Positions 10,201-19,785 of a stretch of DNA of 41,674 bases are shown here, in pieces. The stretch spans positions 1 through 41,674 of the forward strand of contig JAQXKS010000007.1 of assembly GCA_029010575.1 (NCBI GenBank), read 5' to 3'. Numbering within the stretch: the first letter of the stretch is position 1; every line of letters begins with the position of its first letter. The position numbers and the translations under genes are program-made. The notes below the pieces were generated by a model, which ran no database searches, was not told the DNA's origin, and saw nothing but the letters and a program-made list of their open reading frames with translations. The DNA comes from Bacteroidales bacterium. Its GTDB lineage: Bacteria; Bacteroidota; Bacteroidia; Bacteroidales; UBA932.

Positions 10201-10884
10201 GGAATGTATCTTTCATCTCACCCTCTTGACAAGTTCAGAGTCGAAATAGATAACATTGCCACCATGAACCTCTCAACCTACAAAGAGAAAATAGCCGAGC
10301 TTGCAAATGAGACAAATCCCAATGCTCAGCCAGAGGATATCATAATATCAGGAATGGTAAGCGAAGTCAAGACATTTCCCAAGGCAAACGGTAACGGGAT
10401 AGTAGCAAACATCTCCATAGAGGACTTCCAGACTGACTACTCGTTCAAACTCTTTGATAAGGACTATGAGACATTCCTTGGATTTCTCCACCCCCACAAG
10501 GCACTGCTGATAAAGGTCGGATTCCGTCCAAGGAAGAGAGCTACTGAAGACAAAACCGGAAACAAGGTATTAGAGACCATCGGCTACTACCCTAAAGTCA
10601 AAGCAGTTTCATTGCTGGATACAGCCCGCGAGACACTCTTCAAGGAGTTGACAATAGATCTGCCAATAGTAACAATAGAGCCCCGTTTCAGGAAAGAGTT
10701 CAAGAAACTCATATCCAAACACAAGGGCAAGAGCAGACTGACCTTCAAAGTAATAGATAATGATAACAAAGTTGCCGTAGATTTTGTTTCTGGCAAATAT
10801 CAGATTACCATTCACAATGAAATACTTGACTATCTGAAAGAGAATGGAATCAGCTATAGAATCAAGACAGCTGTTATTTCATAA
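7219..10884 (+). CDS. dnaE: DNA polymerase III alpha subunit
   Basis: This 1221-residue protein is the catalytic subunit of the replicative polymerase. An N-terminal PHP domain opens with HLHVHTQYSILDG (residues 5-17). The C-family polymerase palm includes VGPGRGSAAGS near 369-380 and the catalytic aspartates in MPDIDIDFDDEGR near 409-421. Further conserved blocks follow: NVRNTGVHACATIIGRDD, KMDFLGLKTL near 595, and ATCYAWVGYQTGYLKANF near 790. A helix-hairpin-helix region and an OB fold (about 1030-1110) follow. Length and order match DnaE1 of Bacteroidetes. The gene is the last in its operon, and its 3' end overlaps the convergent DUF486 gene by 11 bases. Confidence 0.97.
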   Translation: MSFAHLHVHTQYSILDGQSSIDGLIEEAARHSQPALAITDHGNMFGVKEFLNKIEKHNKKNEPIIPILGSEVYVAHGSRKERKGREDQSSYHLILLAKNIRGYHNLIKLSSKAYIEGFYYKPRIDHELLEQYHEDIICCSACLGGEIPQAILGGDMEKAKEIALWYKSLFGEDFYLEVQRHQTDIPGANTDTFRHQQIVNEQIFRLGEELGIKVIATNDVHFVRKEDGPAHDRLICVSMVKKYSDQGRLRYTQQEYLKSTQEMMEIFSDHPEVISNTLDIVNKIETYSLDSDPILPVFPLPEGFTDSNDYLQYLTYEGAKKRYGDNLTDQIKERIDFELATIKKMGFPDYFLIVRDFIAAARDMGVWVGPGRGSAAGSAVAYCLTITNIDPIKYNLLFERFLNPDRISMPDIDIDFDDEGRYKVFKYVEDKYGKDHVSHVITFGTMATKSAIKDIGRVEDLSLDMTDRISKMVPRKIPIEVEEEVEDEKNPGTKIKRKVVKEKDPTIKLCVKNIPEFNELANSDNTLIADTLKYAEQLEGNVRNTGVHACATIIGRDDLTNFIPLCTAKDKESGKDILVSQFEGSLIESVGMLKMDFLGLKTLTILKDCVEIIRQSKGIELDINNIPIDDKATYELFARGDTIGVFQFESDGMQSWLQKLRPTQFDDLIAMNALYRPGPMDYIPDFIDRKHGRKKIEYDLPAMEEYLKDTYGITVYQEQVMLLSQKLANFTKGKADKLRKAMGKKQISVMEELQKEFFEGGSSNGHPVEILEKIWKDWRAFAEYAFNKSHATCYAWVGYQTGYLKANFRAEYMAAVLSNNLNNIEEITKLSDDCRRHDLKILGPDINESYTKFTVNKSGAIRYGMGGIKGIGSNAVESIIKVREEGGLFKDIYDFVERINPAIVNKKGIESLVFSGAFDSLPDINRAAFSVETAKDETFLDQIIRYASDFQQSEESLKNSLFGGSDMIATVKPAIPSVPETDTIELLKREKSLVGMYLSSHPLDKFRVEIDNIATMNLSTYKEKIAELANETNPNAQPEDIIISGMVSEVKTFPKANGNGIVANISIEDFQTDYSFKLFDKDYETFLGFLHPHKALLIKVGFRPRKRATEDKTGNKVLETIGYYPKVKAVSLLDTARETLFKELTIDLPIVTIEPRFRKEFKKLISKHKGKSRLTFKVIDNDNKVAVDFVSGKYQITIHNEILDYLKENGISYRIKTAVIS

Positions 10885-11248
10885 ACATAAGATAGACGGC
10901 AAGAATCAGACAGCCGAATGCTGCAAAGTGATTCCATTGGAAAGACTCTCCCTTGAAGACAAGCATCGTAAAGATAGCGAAAACAGAAAGTGAGATAACC
11001 TCTTGTATCACCTTAAGCTGAACCAAAGAGAAGGGGCCCCCGTTTCCTATAAAACCAATTCTGTTGGCAGGTACTTGACACATATATTCAAAAAGTGCTA
11101 TTCCCCACGACAAGAGAATGATGCCTATAAGAGGCCAATTATCCACCACCTTGAGTTCCTGTAACTTAAGATGTCCATACCATGCAAATGTCATGAATAT
11201 GTTGGATACAACAAGCAGAATAATTGTATAAAGACCACTCATCATCAT
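10874..11248 (-). CDS. DMT-like membrane protein, DUF486
   Basis: This 124-residue protein has four predicted membrane helices and matches the COG3169/DUF486 family, a single-domain relative of drug/metabolite transporters. Conserved stretches are FMTFAWYGHLK near residues 18-28, LLSWGIALFEYMCQVPANR near 45-63, and FSLVQLKVIQEVISL near 73-87. Small four-helix members of this superfamily generally work as dimers; the substrate of this family is not known to me. The start overlaps the stop of the upstream S41 protease gene as ATGA (11245-11248), which suggests translational coupling. Three successive ATG codons (11248, 11245, 11242) make the exact start uncertain by two residues. It is the last gene of the eight-gene block. 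Confidence 0.88.
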   Translation of the reverse strand: MMMSGLYTIILLVVSNIFMTFAWYGHLKLQELKVVDNWPLIGIILLSWGIALFEYMCQVPANRIGFIGNGGPFSLVQLKVIQEVISLSVFAIFTMLVFKGESFQWNHFAAFGCLILAVYLMFMK

Positions 11249-12882
11249 TTAAGTTTTACATTATCCCACTTTTCCATTGCAGAGAAGATAAGTTCATCCC
11301 AACGTATGGATGACTGAGTGCTACCCCATTTGAGATAATACTTTTCAGCAATTTCATCCTGAAGCAAGCTTCTGATAAGATCTTTGTTCTGGTAGAGAAA
11401 ATCTTTCTTAGAGACACAGAGGCTGTCAAGCATCCCCTTCATCTGCTCTTGCAGAGCAGGTTTATGTTGGAAAACCTTTTCCTTTTGAGCCTTCTCGATA
11501 AGTGCCTCTAGTTCTATTTCAGTCTGAGTCCTTACATCGAAGTCGACTTGGGAGGCAAAACTTACAAAGTCATCATACTCACTATCACTCAGAACAAATT
11601 CATCGGCAGGGGCAATAGAAGGATGTTTCTTATAATACTCGATAGCGAAATTGTCAGGTGCTCCGGAGAAGAGTAGTGCAATAAAAGCTCTGGACATGAA
11701 ACGGGGCTCGAACTCCAGATCCGGAGTTATGCCTCCTCCATCATATACCACCCTGCCTGAGAGAGTCCTGAACTCCCTTTTGAGAGAATCAGGCACCGTA
11801 CCTACACTGCCGTTTTCATTCCTGTTGGAATAGTCAATAGCCTGCACACATCTGCCGGAAGGTATATAATACTTGGCAGAGGTAAATTTAAGGGAACTGC
11901 CGTAGCCGGCAGCAGAGATACTCTGGACCAAACCCTTTCCATAACTTTTGGAACCTGCAATGACTGCCCTGTCCAGATCCTGCAATGCACCTGCCACTAT
12001 CTCTGAAGAAGAGGCAGAACCTGAATCGATGAGGACCATCAAAGGAATATCCGTATCTACAGGTTGCTTTTCTGTAAAGTATTCATGAAACATCTCGGGA
12101 TTCTTTCCGCGGGAAGTAATCACATGAGTACCCTTGGGAAGGAATATCGAAAGAATATCCACAGCCTCAGCCATCAGTCCCCCTCCGTTTCCTCTGAGAT
12201 CGAGGATAAGTCTCTTCATTCCTCTCTCCTTAAGAGAGATAACAGCTTCACGGACCTCTTTTGCCCCTCCATAAGTAAAACCGCCTATCGTAATGATTCC
12301 GGTAGTATCATTTACCATACCGGCATAGACAACATCACTGACATGGATTACATCACGGGTGACAGCCAATTCTTCAGTCGCACCGGTGCGTCCCTTTTGA
12401 ACTTTCAGTCTCACGGTTGTGGATGCCCTGCCCCTCATCTTGCTGCTGGTCTGCGACACGGTGAGTGAGTCTGTGGAGGTCCCGTCCACCGCCAAAATAA
12501 GGTCTCCGGGTTCAAGTCCACTCTTTATGGCTGCCGAACCTGCATAGACCTCCGTAATCATAATGGGTCCTGAAGGAGTCTTCTGAATCATCGCACCTAC
12601 ACCGCCATAGCTACCGGTCGACATCATCTCCAATGCCTCTTCATCCTCTTCGGGGACAAAGACCGTATAAGGATCCAATGTCTCAAGCATCTTGTCTATT
12701 CCGACCTTAAGCAATTTGGAAATCTGGATAGAGTCTACATATTGTGACTCCAAAGTCCTCAGAATCATAGCCTGGATTTCCATCATACGCCCAGTCTCGA
12801 AATTCTTGGACTGACCCGACATACTCAGCGGGCTCAGGAGTACAACTGCGATGACTGCAATAGATTGTAAAAACTTCTTCAT
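11245..12882 (-). CDS. S41 family C-terminal processing peptidase
   Basis: This 545-residue exported serine protease has a signal peptide at residues 1-23 (ending LSPLSMSGQS). It has a PDZ domain at about 100-180 and an S41 catalytic core. The nucleophile lies in GSASSSEIVAGAL (about 285-297) and the general-base lysine in SYGKGLVQ (about 312-319). These proteases cut C-terminal tails of periplasmic or envelope proteins. The C-terminal 150 residues form the helical extension common in Bacteroidetes members. It follows smpB by 10 bases and overlaps the DUF486 gene by 4. A second, tricorn-type S41 protein lies two genes upstream in the same block, so the two may share clients. Confidence 0.94.
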   Translation of the reverse strand: MKKFLQSIAVIAVVLLSPLSMSGQSKNFETGRMMEIQAMILRTLESQYVDSIQISKLLKVGIDKMLETLDPYTVFVPEEDEEALEMMSTGSYGGVGAMIQKTPSGPIMITEVYAGSAAIKSGLEPGDLILAVDGTSTDSLTVSQTSSKMRGRASTTVRLKVQKGRTGATEELAVTRDVIHVSDVVYAGMVNDTTGIITIGGFTYGGAKEVREAVISLKERGMKRLILDLRGNGGGLMAEAVDILSIFLPKGTHVITSRGKNPEMFHEYFTEKQPVDTDIPLMVLIDSGSASSSEIVAGALQDLDRAVIAGSKSYGKGLVQSISAAGYGSSLKFTSAKYYIPSGRCVQAIDYSNRNENGSVGTVPDSLKREFRTLSGRVVYDGGGITPDLEFEPRFMSRAFIALLFSGAPDNFAIEYYKKHPSIAPADEFVLSDSEYDDFVSFASQVDFDVRTQTEIELEALIEKAQKEKVFQHKPALQEQMKGMLDSLCVSKKDFLYQNKDLIRSLLQDEIAEKYYLKWGSTQSSIRWDELIFSAMEKWDNVKLK

Positions 12883-12892
12883 AACAACTTCA

Positions 12893-13348
12893 TTATCTTA
12901 AATAACGGTCCTCCTGACGCCTGATGTCGTTTTCTTTAATCGTATGGCGCTTGTCGTACTCCTTCTTTCCCCTTGCCAAAGCGATATTGAGTTTGGCAAA
13001 TCCGTTTTCGGCAATGAACAGACGGGTAGCGACAATGGTAAGACCTTTCTCTTTAATAGCTCTGGCGAGCTTTCTGAGTTCCTTCCTGTTAAGAAGGAGC
13101 TTTCTGTCTCTCTTGGGATCATGCTTATTGAATGAGCCCCACCAATATTCGGCAATGTGCATATTCCTCACATAGAGTTCATTGCCGATAAAATAGCAAT
13201 AGCTATCGGGCAGAGAAGCCTTCCCTGCACGGATCGATTTGATCTCAGTGCCGGAAAGGACTATACCCGCTGTGAAAGTCTCCAGAAACTCATATTCAAA
13301 GGAGGCTTTCTTGTTTTTAATCTCTACTTTACTTTTAGCCTTAGGCAT
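12893..13348 (-). CDS. smpB: SsrA-binding protein
   Basis: This 151-residue protein binds tmRNA and brings it to stalled ribosomes in trans-translation. It has the characteristic oligonucleotide-binding barrel with [20 protein letters not shown] near residues 21-40. The basic C-terminal tail, with [18 protein letters not shown], inserts into the decoding centre. Length is normal. It lies 5 bases after the tricorn-like protease gene and 10 bases before the S41 protease gene. This places a ribosome-rescue factor inside a protease-rich transcription unit. The ssrA RNA gene itself is not in this window. Confidence 0.97.
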   Translation of the reverse strand: MPKAKSKVEIKNKKASFEYEFLETFTAGIVLSGTEIKSIRAGKASLPDSYCYFIGNELYVRNMHIAEYWWGSFNKHDPKRDRKLLLNRKELRKLARAIKEKGLTIVATRLFIAENGFAKLNIALARGKKEYDKRHTIKENDIRRQEDRYLR

Positions 13349-13353
13349 CAGTA

Positions 13354-16300
13354 TTATTTTCTCTTGATTTCAGGATGAGCCTTGAAAAATTCATCAGCAT
13401 CCTTCTGGAGCACTTCTACAGCTTTGAGTAGCTGGCTGTCGTGACCGTTAAGAACCTCTTCGTTGGGATTATAGATCTCAACATCGGGTTCGAGCTGGAG
13501 ATTTTCGAGGTATCTTCCCTTCATATCCATACATCCTACCTGAGGAATACCAAATACGGTCGCACCGTCAATCTGGAATTCCCACCATACTGCAGTCATG
13601 GTACCGGGTACAGGTGCACCGACAAGTTTTCCGATACCAAGTTCCTTGTAAGCCCATGGAGTACCGTGTGCGTTACTGTAGTTGTCTTCACAGATAAGCA
13701 TACAAGAGGGTTTGTACCACCTATTGAAGGGGTCATCACCGATATACTGTCCGCGGGGCATGAACTGAGCATAGAGTTCACCGGTTAGTAGTGAAATAAC
13801 ATCTTCGTGGAGCCATCCGCCGCCGTTGTGACGTGTATCAACAACTATCGCATCAGTATGACGGAACTTTCCGAGAATATCGCTATAGATTTCCCTGAAG
13901 CTGGGACTATCCATACCTTCGATATGGACATATCCGATTCTGCCGTTGGAAGCCTCTTCCACTATCTTCTGGTTTCTTTCAACCCAGCGAGAATAGAGCA
14001 ATGAACCCTCTGCTCCCTGACTTATACCTTTGACTTCCACTACGAATTCTCCCTTCTTGTCAGGATTTTCTATTGTAAGTCTGATCTTCTTTCCAACTTT
14101 GCCTGCAAGGAGAGGATAGTAGTCCATTCCCTTAACGATCTTTTCTCCGTCGATAGCTTTGATTATAGCTCCGGTTTTTACATCAGACTTGATAACGGCA
14201 AGAGGACCTCTCTTGAGAATTTCCTTTATCTTGAGTCCGTCACCATCGTATGTATCGTCATAGAATACGCCGAGTGATGCAGTAGGTTCAACATTTGAGG
14301 ACGAGTATGATCTCGCACCGGTATGTGAAGCATTGAGCTCTCCAAGCATTTCGCTGAGCATTTCTGCGAAATCTGCATTGTTATTTATGTGAGGGAGGTA
14401 TTTGCTGTATTCTTTCTTGTAGAAATCCCAGTCGACACCGTGGAGATCTTCAACATAGAATTTATCAAGTACCTGTTTCCATGCGTGGTTGAAAATATAT
14501 TCTCTCTCCTGAGCGGGTTTGTATTCGAAGCTACCGTTAATAGCGATAGGTGTCACTGCTCCGCTTGCGAGGTCAACCTTCACAGGTGAGCCATACTGTA
14601 CCATGAAGATGGCATTTGCACTTTCGTTCATGACAAGTCCGCTGGAACCGGCTCCCTTGACGAGAATTTTGGTATCACCCTTCTTCAGATCGCGTACCCA
14701 AAGGTCAGGCATGCCTTCAAAAGAGCAGAGATAGTAAAACTTGTCTCCCTCCTTATTGAGGATTCCATCGATAAGGTGTGAAGAGTGGTTGGTAAGTCTG
14801 AATACTCTATATTTTGCATTTTCGATATCGAGAACGATCTCTTCCTGCTTAGCATCAGCCTTCTCTTCATCTTTCTTTCCCTTTTTATCTTTCTTTTTGT
14901 TTTTCTTGTCTGCCTCTTCTTTTGCCTTCTTGTCAGCCTCTTCCTTAGCCTTCTTGGCTTCATTATAGAGTCCGAGCTCCTCTTCGTTCATTCTGAACTT
15001 TTCATACTCTTCGAGATCAAAGAACATTATGTAGGCATCGGATTCTGCGCCCCAGCTGCCGTGGCTGCGGTAACCTGCACGGTCACTTGCCCAAATCATA
15101 GCCTTTCCTCCAAGAACCCATTTAGGTGAGGAGTCAGAGTAGCCGCTGTTGGTAAGGTTTATCATCTCACCCTTGCCGGAAGCGGGGATAAGTGCCACGT
15201 CTGTATTGTTCCAACCTCCATCGAAGATACAGTTAGAGAGAATCCACTTGCCGTCAGGAGACCACTGGAACCACTGGTCTCCATCCACATATGAATACTG
15301 GTATTTTGCTTCCATTACAGTTCTAACCTTCTTGGTATCGAGATTCAGAACACGTATTTCAGTTCTGTTCGCCAGGAATGCAACCTCTTTTCCATCAGGG
15401 CTGAACTGAGGCTGGAATGAAGCTTCGTCGCTGTTGATAAGATTTTCCTCCTTTATTTCTGTAGCATAGGTGAAGAACTTTTCATCTTCATTTACGATGG
15501 ATGCTCTGTAGACCTGCCATACACCGTCTCTTTCTGAAGAGTATATGAGTGAACGTCCGTCAGGAGCGAAGTCAAGATCCCTCTCCTGAGCTGCAGTATT
15601 GGTAATTCTTTTTGTAGTGGCATATTTGTCAGATGTAACATATACATCACCACGGAAAGTGAAGGCAATCTGCTTGCCGTCCTTGCTGACAGCCATATCC
15701 CTTCCGACATTTCTGACATTCCAGTTCATCACCTCCTTATTGAGGTCGTCGGCTACGATGCGAACATTTACCTTGCGTGGCTGATTGCCATTTACGATAG
15801 TATAAATCTCACCATCATAACCAAAGCAAAGGTCGCCCTTGTCAGATGCAGAGAGGAAACGTACAGGATGGCTCTTATATTCAGTAATCTGCTTTTCGTT
15901 ATCTCCGTTGAGGTCTCTGTACCAGATGTTGAAAGAGCCGCTCTTTTCGCTCAGATAGTAGAAACCTTTGTCATTATTGACCAGAACAGGATTTCTGTCT
16001 TCACCTTCAAATCCGGTAAGCTTGAGGAATGAAGCATCCTTTACATCATCACCCTTGAGAGAGCACTGCCAGATATCCCTGGTGATGGAAGATGTATGGT
16101 GCTTGCGCCAGTTATCTTCGTAACCTTTCTTGTCATGATAGAGGAAATATTTTCCATCCTGTGAGAAACAGATATCTTCAAGAGGAAGTGACGAGAACAT
16201 CTGAGGTCTTCCTCCCTGAGTATTAACTGAGTATATTTGGTAGAACTGTGATGAAGGGAACTGCATACTTTCGGCATCAGGCATAATGAATGCCGAAAAG

Positions 16301-16677
16301 AGAAGAGTGTTGTCATCCTTGAAAGCTATAGGCCTTTCACCACCAGAGTGTGTGGTAAGTCTTACAGCTGTTCCGCCATCTTTAGAGATGATGAACACAT
16401 CATTGCTTCCCATTCTGTTTGATGAGAATGCGATTTTACTTCCGTCAGGACTCCAGACAGGGTAAGTATCGTACGCCGGATTAGTGGTAATCTGGCGAGC
16501 AAGTCCACCCTCAACAGGTACTGTGTAAATATCACCTTTGTATGTAAAGGCAATCGTAGTCCCATCAGGAGAGATGGAACAATAACGCATCCATGAAGGA
16601 GCGTCATTCTGAGCAAACATTACTGATGAGAAAGCCATCAGACCCAATGCTGCCGAAAATAATTTTTTAAAATTCAT
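13354..16677 (-). CDS. Tricorn-like S41 protease with beta-propeller
   Basis: This 1107-residue exported protein has a signal peptide (about 1-22). PD40/WD40-like blades run from about 30 to 560, recognisable by repeated SPDG motifs such as [21 protein letters not shown] and [14 protein letters not shown]-like segment is near 800-860, and a C-terminal S41 domain follows. The probable nucleophile is the serine of NYSNAHG near residue 1001. This is the layout of tricorn protease homologues, which degrade peptides; bacterial exported versions are probably periplasmic. At about 570-606 there is a strongly charged insert with two copies of KAKEEADK followed by lysine-rich sequence, probably a flexible linker between propeller and catalytic half. 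The gene lies 7 bases after the cysteine desulfidase and 5 before smpB. Confidence 0.9.
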   Translation of the reverse strand: MNFKKLFSAALGLMAFSSVMFAQNDAPSWMRYCSISPDGTTIAFTYKGDIYTVPVEGGLARQITTNPAYDTYPVWSPDGSKIAFSSNRMGSNDVFIISKDGGTAVRLTTHSGGERPIAFKDDNTLLFSAFIMPDAESMQFPSSQFYQIYSVNTQGGRPQMFSSLPLEDICFSQDGKYFLYHDKKGYEDNWRKHHTSSITRDIWQCSLKGDDVKDASFLKLTGFEGEDRNPVLVNNDKGFYYLSEKSGSFNIWYRDLNGDNEKQITEYKSHPVRFLSASDKGDLCFGYDGEIYTIVNGNQPRKVNVRIVADDLNKEVMNWNVRNVGRDMAVSKDGKQIAFTFRGDVYVTSDKYATTKRITNTAAQERDLDFAPDGRSLIYSSERDGVWQVYRASIVNEDEKFFTYATEIKEENLINSDEASFQPQFSPDGKEVAFLANRTEIRVLNLDTKKVRTVMEAKYQYSYVDGDQWFQWSPDGKWILSNCIFDGGWNNTDVALIPASGKGEMINLTNSGYSDSSPKWVLGGKAMIWASDRAGYRSHGSWGAESDAYIMFFDLEEYEKFRMNEEELGLYNEAKKAKEEADKKAKEEADKKNKKKDKKGKKDEEKADAKQEEIVLDIENAKYRVFRLTNHSSHLIDGILNKEGDKFYYLCSFEGMPDLWVRDLKKGDTKILVKGAGSSGLVMNESANAIFMVQYGSPVKVDLASGAVTPIAINGSFEYKPAQEREYIFNHAWKQVLDKFYVEDLHGVDWDFYKKEYSKYLPHINNNADFAEMLSEMLGELNASHTGARSYSSSNVEPTASLGVFYDDTYDGDGLKIKEILKRGPLAVIKSDVKTGAIIKAIDGEKIVKGMDYYPLLAGKVGKKIRLTIENPDKKGEFVVEVKGISQGAEGSLLYSRWVERNQKIVEEASNGRIGYVHIEGMDSPSFREIYSDILGKFRHTDAIVVDTRHNGGGWLHEDVISLLTGELYAQFMPRGQYIGDDPFNRWYKPSCMLICEDNYSNAHGTPWAYKELGIGKLVGAPVPGTMTAVWWEFQIDGATVFGIPQVGCMDMKGRYLENLQLEPDVEIYNPNEEVLNGHDSQLLKAVEVLQKDADEFFKAHPEIKRK

Positions 16678-16684
16678 ATTGTTG

Positions 16685-17986
16685 CTATTTATTAACCATT
16701 ATATCGAGTATCATATTGTCTGTCACCTGCATTCCCTTGCTGCCGATGGTTCCGAGATTGCGGATAGACTTTTCAATATCGTTGTCGATAATTCCATCAT
16801 TGGCGGTAACATACCTATAATTCATCGCCAACAGGGCAGACTGCACTGAAGAGGATACACCTGATGCCACTTTGAGGGCACAGCCGACTTTGGCTCCATC
16901 ACAGACCATTCCGGTGATGTTTCCTATCATGTTCTTTATACTGTAGCAAATCTGTTCAAATGATCCCTTTCTGAGCATTACGATACCTGCAGATGATCCG
17001 GTAGATGCTACCACACATCCGCAAAGTGCTGAAAGTTTACCCAGATGGCTCTTGATATGGATTGCAGTAAGATGGCTCAGGATAAGTGCTCTGATGAGCT
17101 CTTCTTCTGTCGATCCGAACATCTGTGCAGCAGCCACAACAGGCATTGTGACTGTAATTCCCTGATTACCGCTGCCGGAATTGCTCATCGCAGGGAGTGT
17201 ACATCCTGCCATTCTCGCATCGGATGCAGCTGCCGTCAATGACATACAGTGGGTAAGAAGGCCTTCACCGAAGATCTTGTCATTGACATTGTCAAGGATT
17301 GTACGTCCTACCTGAAGACCATATTCATTCTTGAGTCCCTCCTTTGCAAGTGCCATATTCATGGATGCGGCATCTTTAATAAAGGATATGTCATCCATTG
17401 AGGCGGTACAGGCGAACTCGTAGATTTTCTTCATATCAATGCCGTAATCGATAGTAGTATGGCCGGCAGGCTGCTCAGAACCAGCGCAACTGCCCGTCAT
17501 GTAGTCTTCTATAACCTCATTGTCCCTCTGTACGAATACTATAGAGTCATGATTGTCCGAGATGACACTCTTTGCCCTATGACCACCTTCGAAAATTGCC
17601 TCGACATCTATGTAGAGCTTTTTGTCGGTCTTGGCAAGTGTAATAGTCACCTTGTTTGCTGCGACATACTCTTTTGCCTTGGCAACAGCCTCGTCATTGA
17701 GATCCTTGAGGACCTCAAGGCCGTATTCCGCCTTTCCGCAAGTAACTGCAAGAGCCACTGCGATATGGAGTCCGACCATGCCAGTTCCTGGAATACCTAC
17801 ACCCATTGCATTCTTGAGTATATTGGCACTCACTGCCACATTTACGAATTCAGGTGTCTGTCCCTCAAATAGAGAACATGCCTTGGCAACGGCAAGAGCC
17901 ACTGCCACCGGTTCTGTACATCCCAGTGCAGGCTTTACTTCACGATGGAGCAACTCAAGTATATGATTATAAGCTACGCTGTCCAT
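16685..17986 (-). CDS. cyuA: L-cysteine desulfidase (CyuA/UPF0597 family)
   Basis: This 433-residue Fe-S enzyme of the UPF0597 (YhaM/CyuA) family breaks L-cysteine into pyruvate, ammonia and sulfide. Members are sometimes annotated as serine dehydratase alpha subunit. Visible motifs are GCTEP near residues 22-26, DARMAGCTLPAMSNSGSGNQ in the middle, KLSALCGC, and GMVCDGAKVGCALK. These cysteines include the expected cluster ligands. I chose ATG 17986. The longer frame to 18052 begins at TTG and would run 65 bases into trxB, and its extra residues do not resemble the family. The gene starts 1 base after the trxB stop, so it probably shares its transcript. Pairing with thioredoxin reductase suggests a role in thiol or cysteine balance. 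Confidence 0.88.
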   Translation of the reverse strand: MDSVAYNHILELLHREVKPALGCTEPVAVALAVAKACSLFEGQTPEFVNVAVSANILKNAMGVGIPGTGMVGLHIAVALAVTCGKAEYGLEVLKDLNDEAVAKAKEYVAANKVTITLAKTDKKLYIDVEAIFEGGHRAKSVISDNHDSIVFVQRDNEVIEDYMTGSCAGSEQPAGHTTIDYGIDMKKIYEFACTASMDDISFIKDAASMNMALAKEGLKNEYGLQVGRTILDNVNDKIFGEGLLTHCMSLTAAASDARMAGCTLPAMSNSGSGNQGITVTMPVVAAAQMFGSTEEELIRALILSHLTAIHIKSHLGKLSALCGCVVASTGSSAGIVMLRKGSFEQICYSIKNMIGNITGMVCDGAKVGCALKVASGVSSSVQSALLAMNYRYVTANDGIIDNDIEKSIRNLGTIGSKGMQVTDNMILDIMVNK

Positions 17987-17987
17987 A

Positions 17988-18929
17988 TTATCTGTTTTCT
18001 GACAAATATTTCTCTGCATCCATAGCGGCACGGCATCCTGCTGCTGCTGCATTCACTGCCTGACGGTATGTAGGGTCTTGTACATCACCTGCAGCGAAAA
18101 TACCCTCGCGGGATGTCCTGCAACTCTTGCCCTGAGTAATGATATAACCCTCTGCATCAGTATCCACCCATTCCTTGAAAATATCTGAGTTGGGATGGTG
18201 TCCTATTGCCAGGAAAAATCCGTCAATATCTATCTTGACCTCTTCCTTGCCGTCCTTTACAAGAATCGCACCATTCACACCCATTTCATCTCCGACAATC
18301 TCTTTTGTCTGATGTTTCCAGAGAATTTCGATATTCGGGGTGTTGAAGACACGTTCCTGCATTGCCTTTGAAGCACGCAAAACATCTCTGCGGACGATCA
18401 TATAGACCTTGTTGCAAAGAGTTGCCAGGTATGAGGCCTCTTCACATGCGGTATCGCCACCGCCTACAACAGCCACATTTTTCTTTCTGTAGAAGAAGCC
18501 ATCGCATGTGGCACAAGCAGAGACACCCTGTCCTCTGAACTTCTCTTCAGATTCCAGGCCAAGATATTTGGCATTGGCACCTGTAGCAATAATTACCGCA
18601 TTTGCCTCCACCCATTTTTCATCATCGATCAGCACCTTGAAAGGTCTTTCTGAGAAATCTACTTTGGTGGCAAAACCGAATCTTACATCAGCACCGAAAC
18701 GCTGTGCCTGGGCCTTGAACTCTTCCATCATCTGCTGTCCGGAGACGCCGTTGGGGTATCCGGGAAAGTTATCGATATCAGTAGTTGTGGTAAGCTGGCC
18801 ACCCGGTTGAAGTCCTTCGTAAACAACAGTCTGGATATTTGCTCTACAAGCATAGATTGCAGCGGTATAACCGGCAGGACCGCTTCCTAAAATCAATAAA
18901 TCAATTTTTTCCATATTTTCAGTCTCCAT
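17988..18929 (-). CDS. trxB: Thioredoxin-disulfide reductase
   Basis: This 313-residue flavoenzyme moves electrons from NADPH to thioredoxin in the cytoplasm. The FAD-binding GSGPAG is at residues 15-20, the redox-active CATC at 139-142, the NADPH-binding GGGDT at 156-160 and the second FAD motif AAGDVQDPTYRQ near the C terminus. Length is normal. The start at 18929 (METENMEKID) could instead be the in-frame ATG at 18914; both fit. It lies 5 bases after lgt and 1 base before the cysteine desulfidase. Its partner trxA is about 20 kb away at 39236, in another operon. Confidence 0.97.
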   Translation of the reverse strand: METENMEKIDLLILGSGPAGYTAAIYACRANIQTVVYEGLQPGGQLTTTTDIDNFPGYPNGVSGQQMMEEFKAQAQRFGADVRFGFATKVDFSERPFKVLIDDEKWVEANAVIIATGANAKYLGLESEEKFRGQGVSACATCDGFFYRKKNVAVVGGGDTACEEASYLATLCNKVYMIVRRDVLRASKAMQERVFNTPNIEILWKHQTKEIVGDEMGVNGAILVKDGKEEVKIDIDGFFLAIGHHPNSDIFKEWVDTDAEGYIITQGKSCRTSREGIFAAGDVQDPTYRQAVNAAAAGCRAAMDAEKYLSENR

Positions 18930-18934
18930 TTTAT

Positions 18935-19780
18935 TTATCTTTTTGTAGGTTTGACATTACTCTTTATGCGTGCCGGACTCTTCTTCTTGTAACTCAAGAA
19001 GATAATTATTATTCCGGCTATTATGAAAGGAAGGCTCAGGACCTGTCCCATATTGATAATCATTGACTCTTCAAAAGCCTCTTGAGGCTGTTTCACGAAT
19101 TCAACCAGAAATCTCACACCGAAGAGCAGCACGAGGAAAAGTCCGAAAATAGTACCGGTGTAGACCTTGTCGAGCTTTTTGTAGTAGATCCACAGAAGCA
19201 AAAGACCTATCAACAGATATGAAAAAGCTTCGTAAAGCTGGGTGGGATGCTTGGGTAGAGTCTCACCATTCCTTTCGAAAATGAATCCCCATGGCAGAGT
19301 GGTTTCATAACCATAAATTTCTGAATTGAAGAGATTTCCCAATCGTATCATCATTCCGGCAAAACAGATAGGGATTATAAGCCTGTCCAGTATCTGGATA
19401 TAGTTGAATCCATATTTCCTGCCGTACTTCCACACATACCACCACATGGCCAACAGAACCCCTATTGCCCCACCATGCGATGCTAGTCCACCTTTCCAGG
19501 TCATGAGAATCTCCTCAGGATGAACTCTGAAATATGCCCAGTCATAGAAGAAGACATGCCCGAGCCTGGCCCCGATGAGAGCGCCTATGAGAAGAGCATA
19601 AAGCATAGGGTCGAGCAGTTTCTCAGGCAACCCTTCGTGCTTGAAAAAGCGGCCCATAATCCAATAACCCAACGGGAAGAAACCCGCTACAAAAAAGAGA
19701 GAATACCATTTAAGGCTGAATCCCCCAATAGAAAATATATCGGGAGAGACATTCCAGTTGATGTAAAGCAAATCAATCAT
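18935..19780 (-). CDS. lgt: Prolipoprotein diacylglyceryl transferase
   Basis: This 281-residue inner-membrane enzyme adds diacylglycerol from phosphatidylglycerol to the lipobox cysteine of prolipoproteins, the first step of lipoprotein maturation. It has about seven membrane segments. It carries the conserved WKGGLASHGGAIG loop near residues 89-101, the signature IRLGNLFNSEIYG and the HPTQLYEA motif. A short basic C-terminal tail (KKKSPARIKSNVKPTKR) is cytoplasmic by topology. It starts 5 bases after the methyltransferase gene and ends 5 bases before trxB. The many lipoproteins of Bacteroidales, two of them in this window, depend on it. Confidence 0.96.
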   Translation of the reverse strand: MIDLLYINWNVSPDIFSIGGFSLKWYSLFFVAGFFPLGYWIMGRFFKHEGLPEKLLDPMLYALLIGALIGARLGHVFFYDWAYFRVHPEEILMTWKGGLASHGGAIGVLLAMWWYVWKYGRKYGFNYIQILDRLIIPICFAGMMIRLGNLFNSEIYGYETTLPWGFIFERNGETLPKHPTQLYEAFSYLLIGLLLLWIYYKKLDKVYTGTIFGLFLVLLFGVRFLVEFVKQPQEAFEESMIINMGQVLSLPFIIAGIIIIFLSYKKKSPARIKSNVKPTKR

Positions 19781-19785
19781 ATCTA

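Noticed and set aside
14685..14968. Lysine/arginine-rich frame opposite and within the tricorn-like gene
   Set aside because: It is a frame shadow of the charged insert, not a separate gene.
17987..18052. Longer start for the cysteine desulfidase
   Set aside because: It uses TTG, overlaps trxB by 65 bases and adds residues unlike the family; ATG 17986 sits 1 base after the trxB stop.
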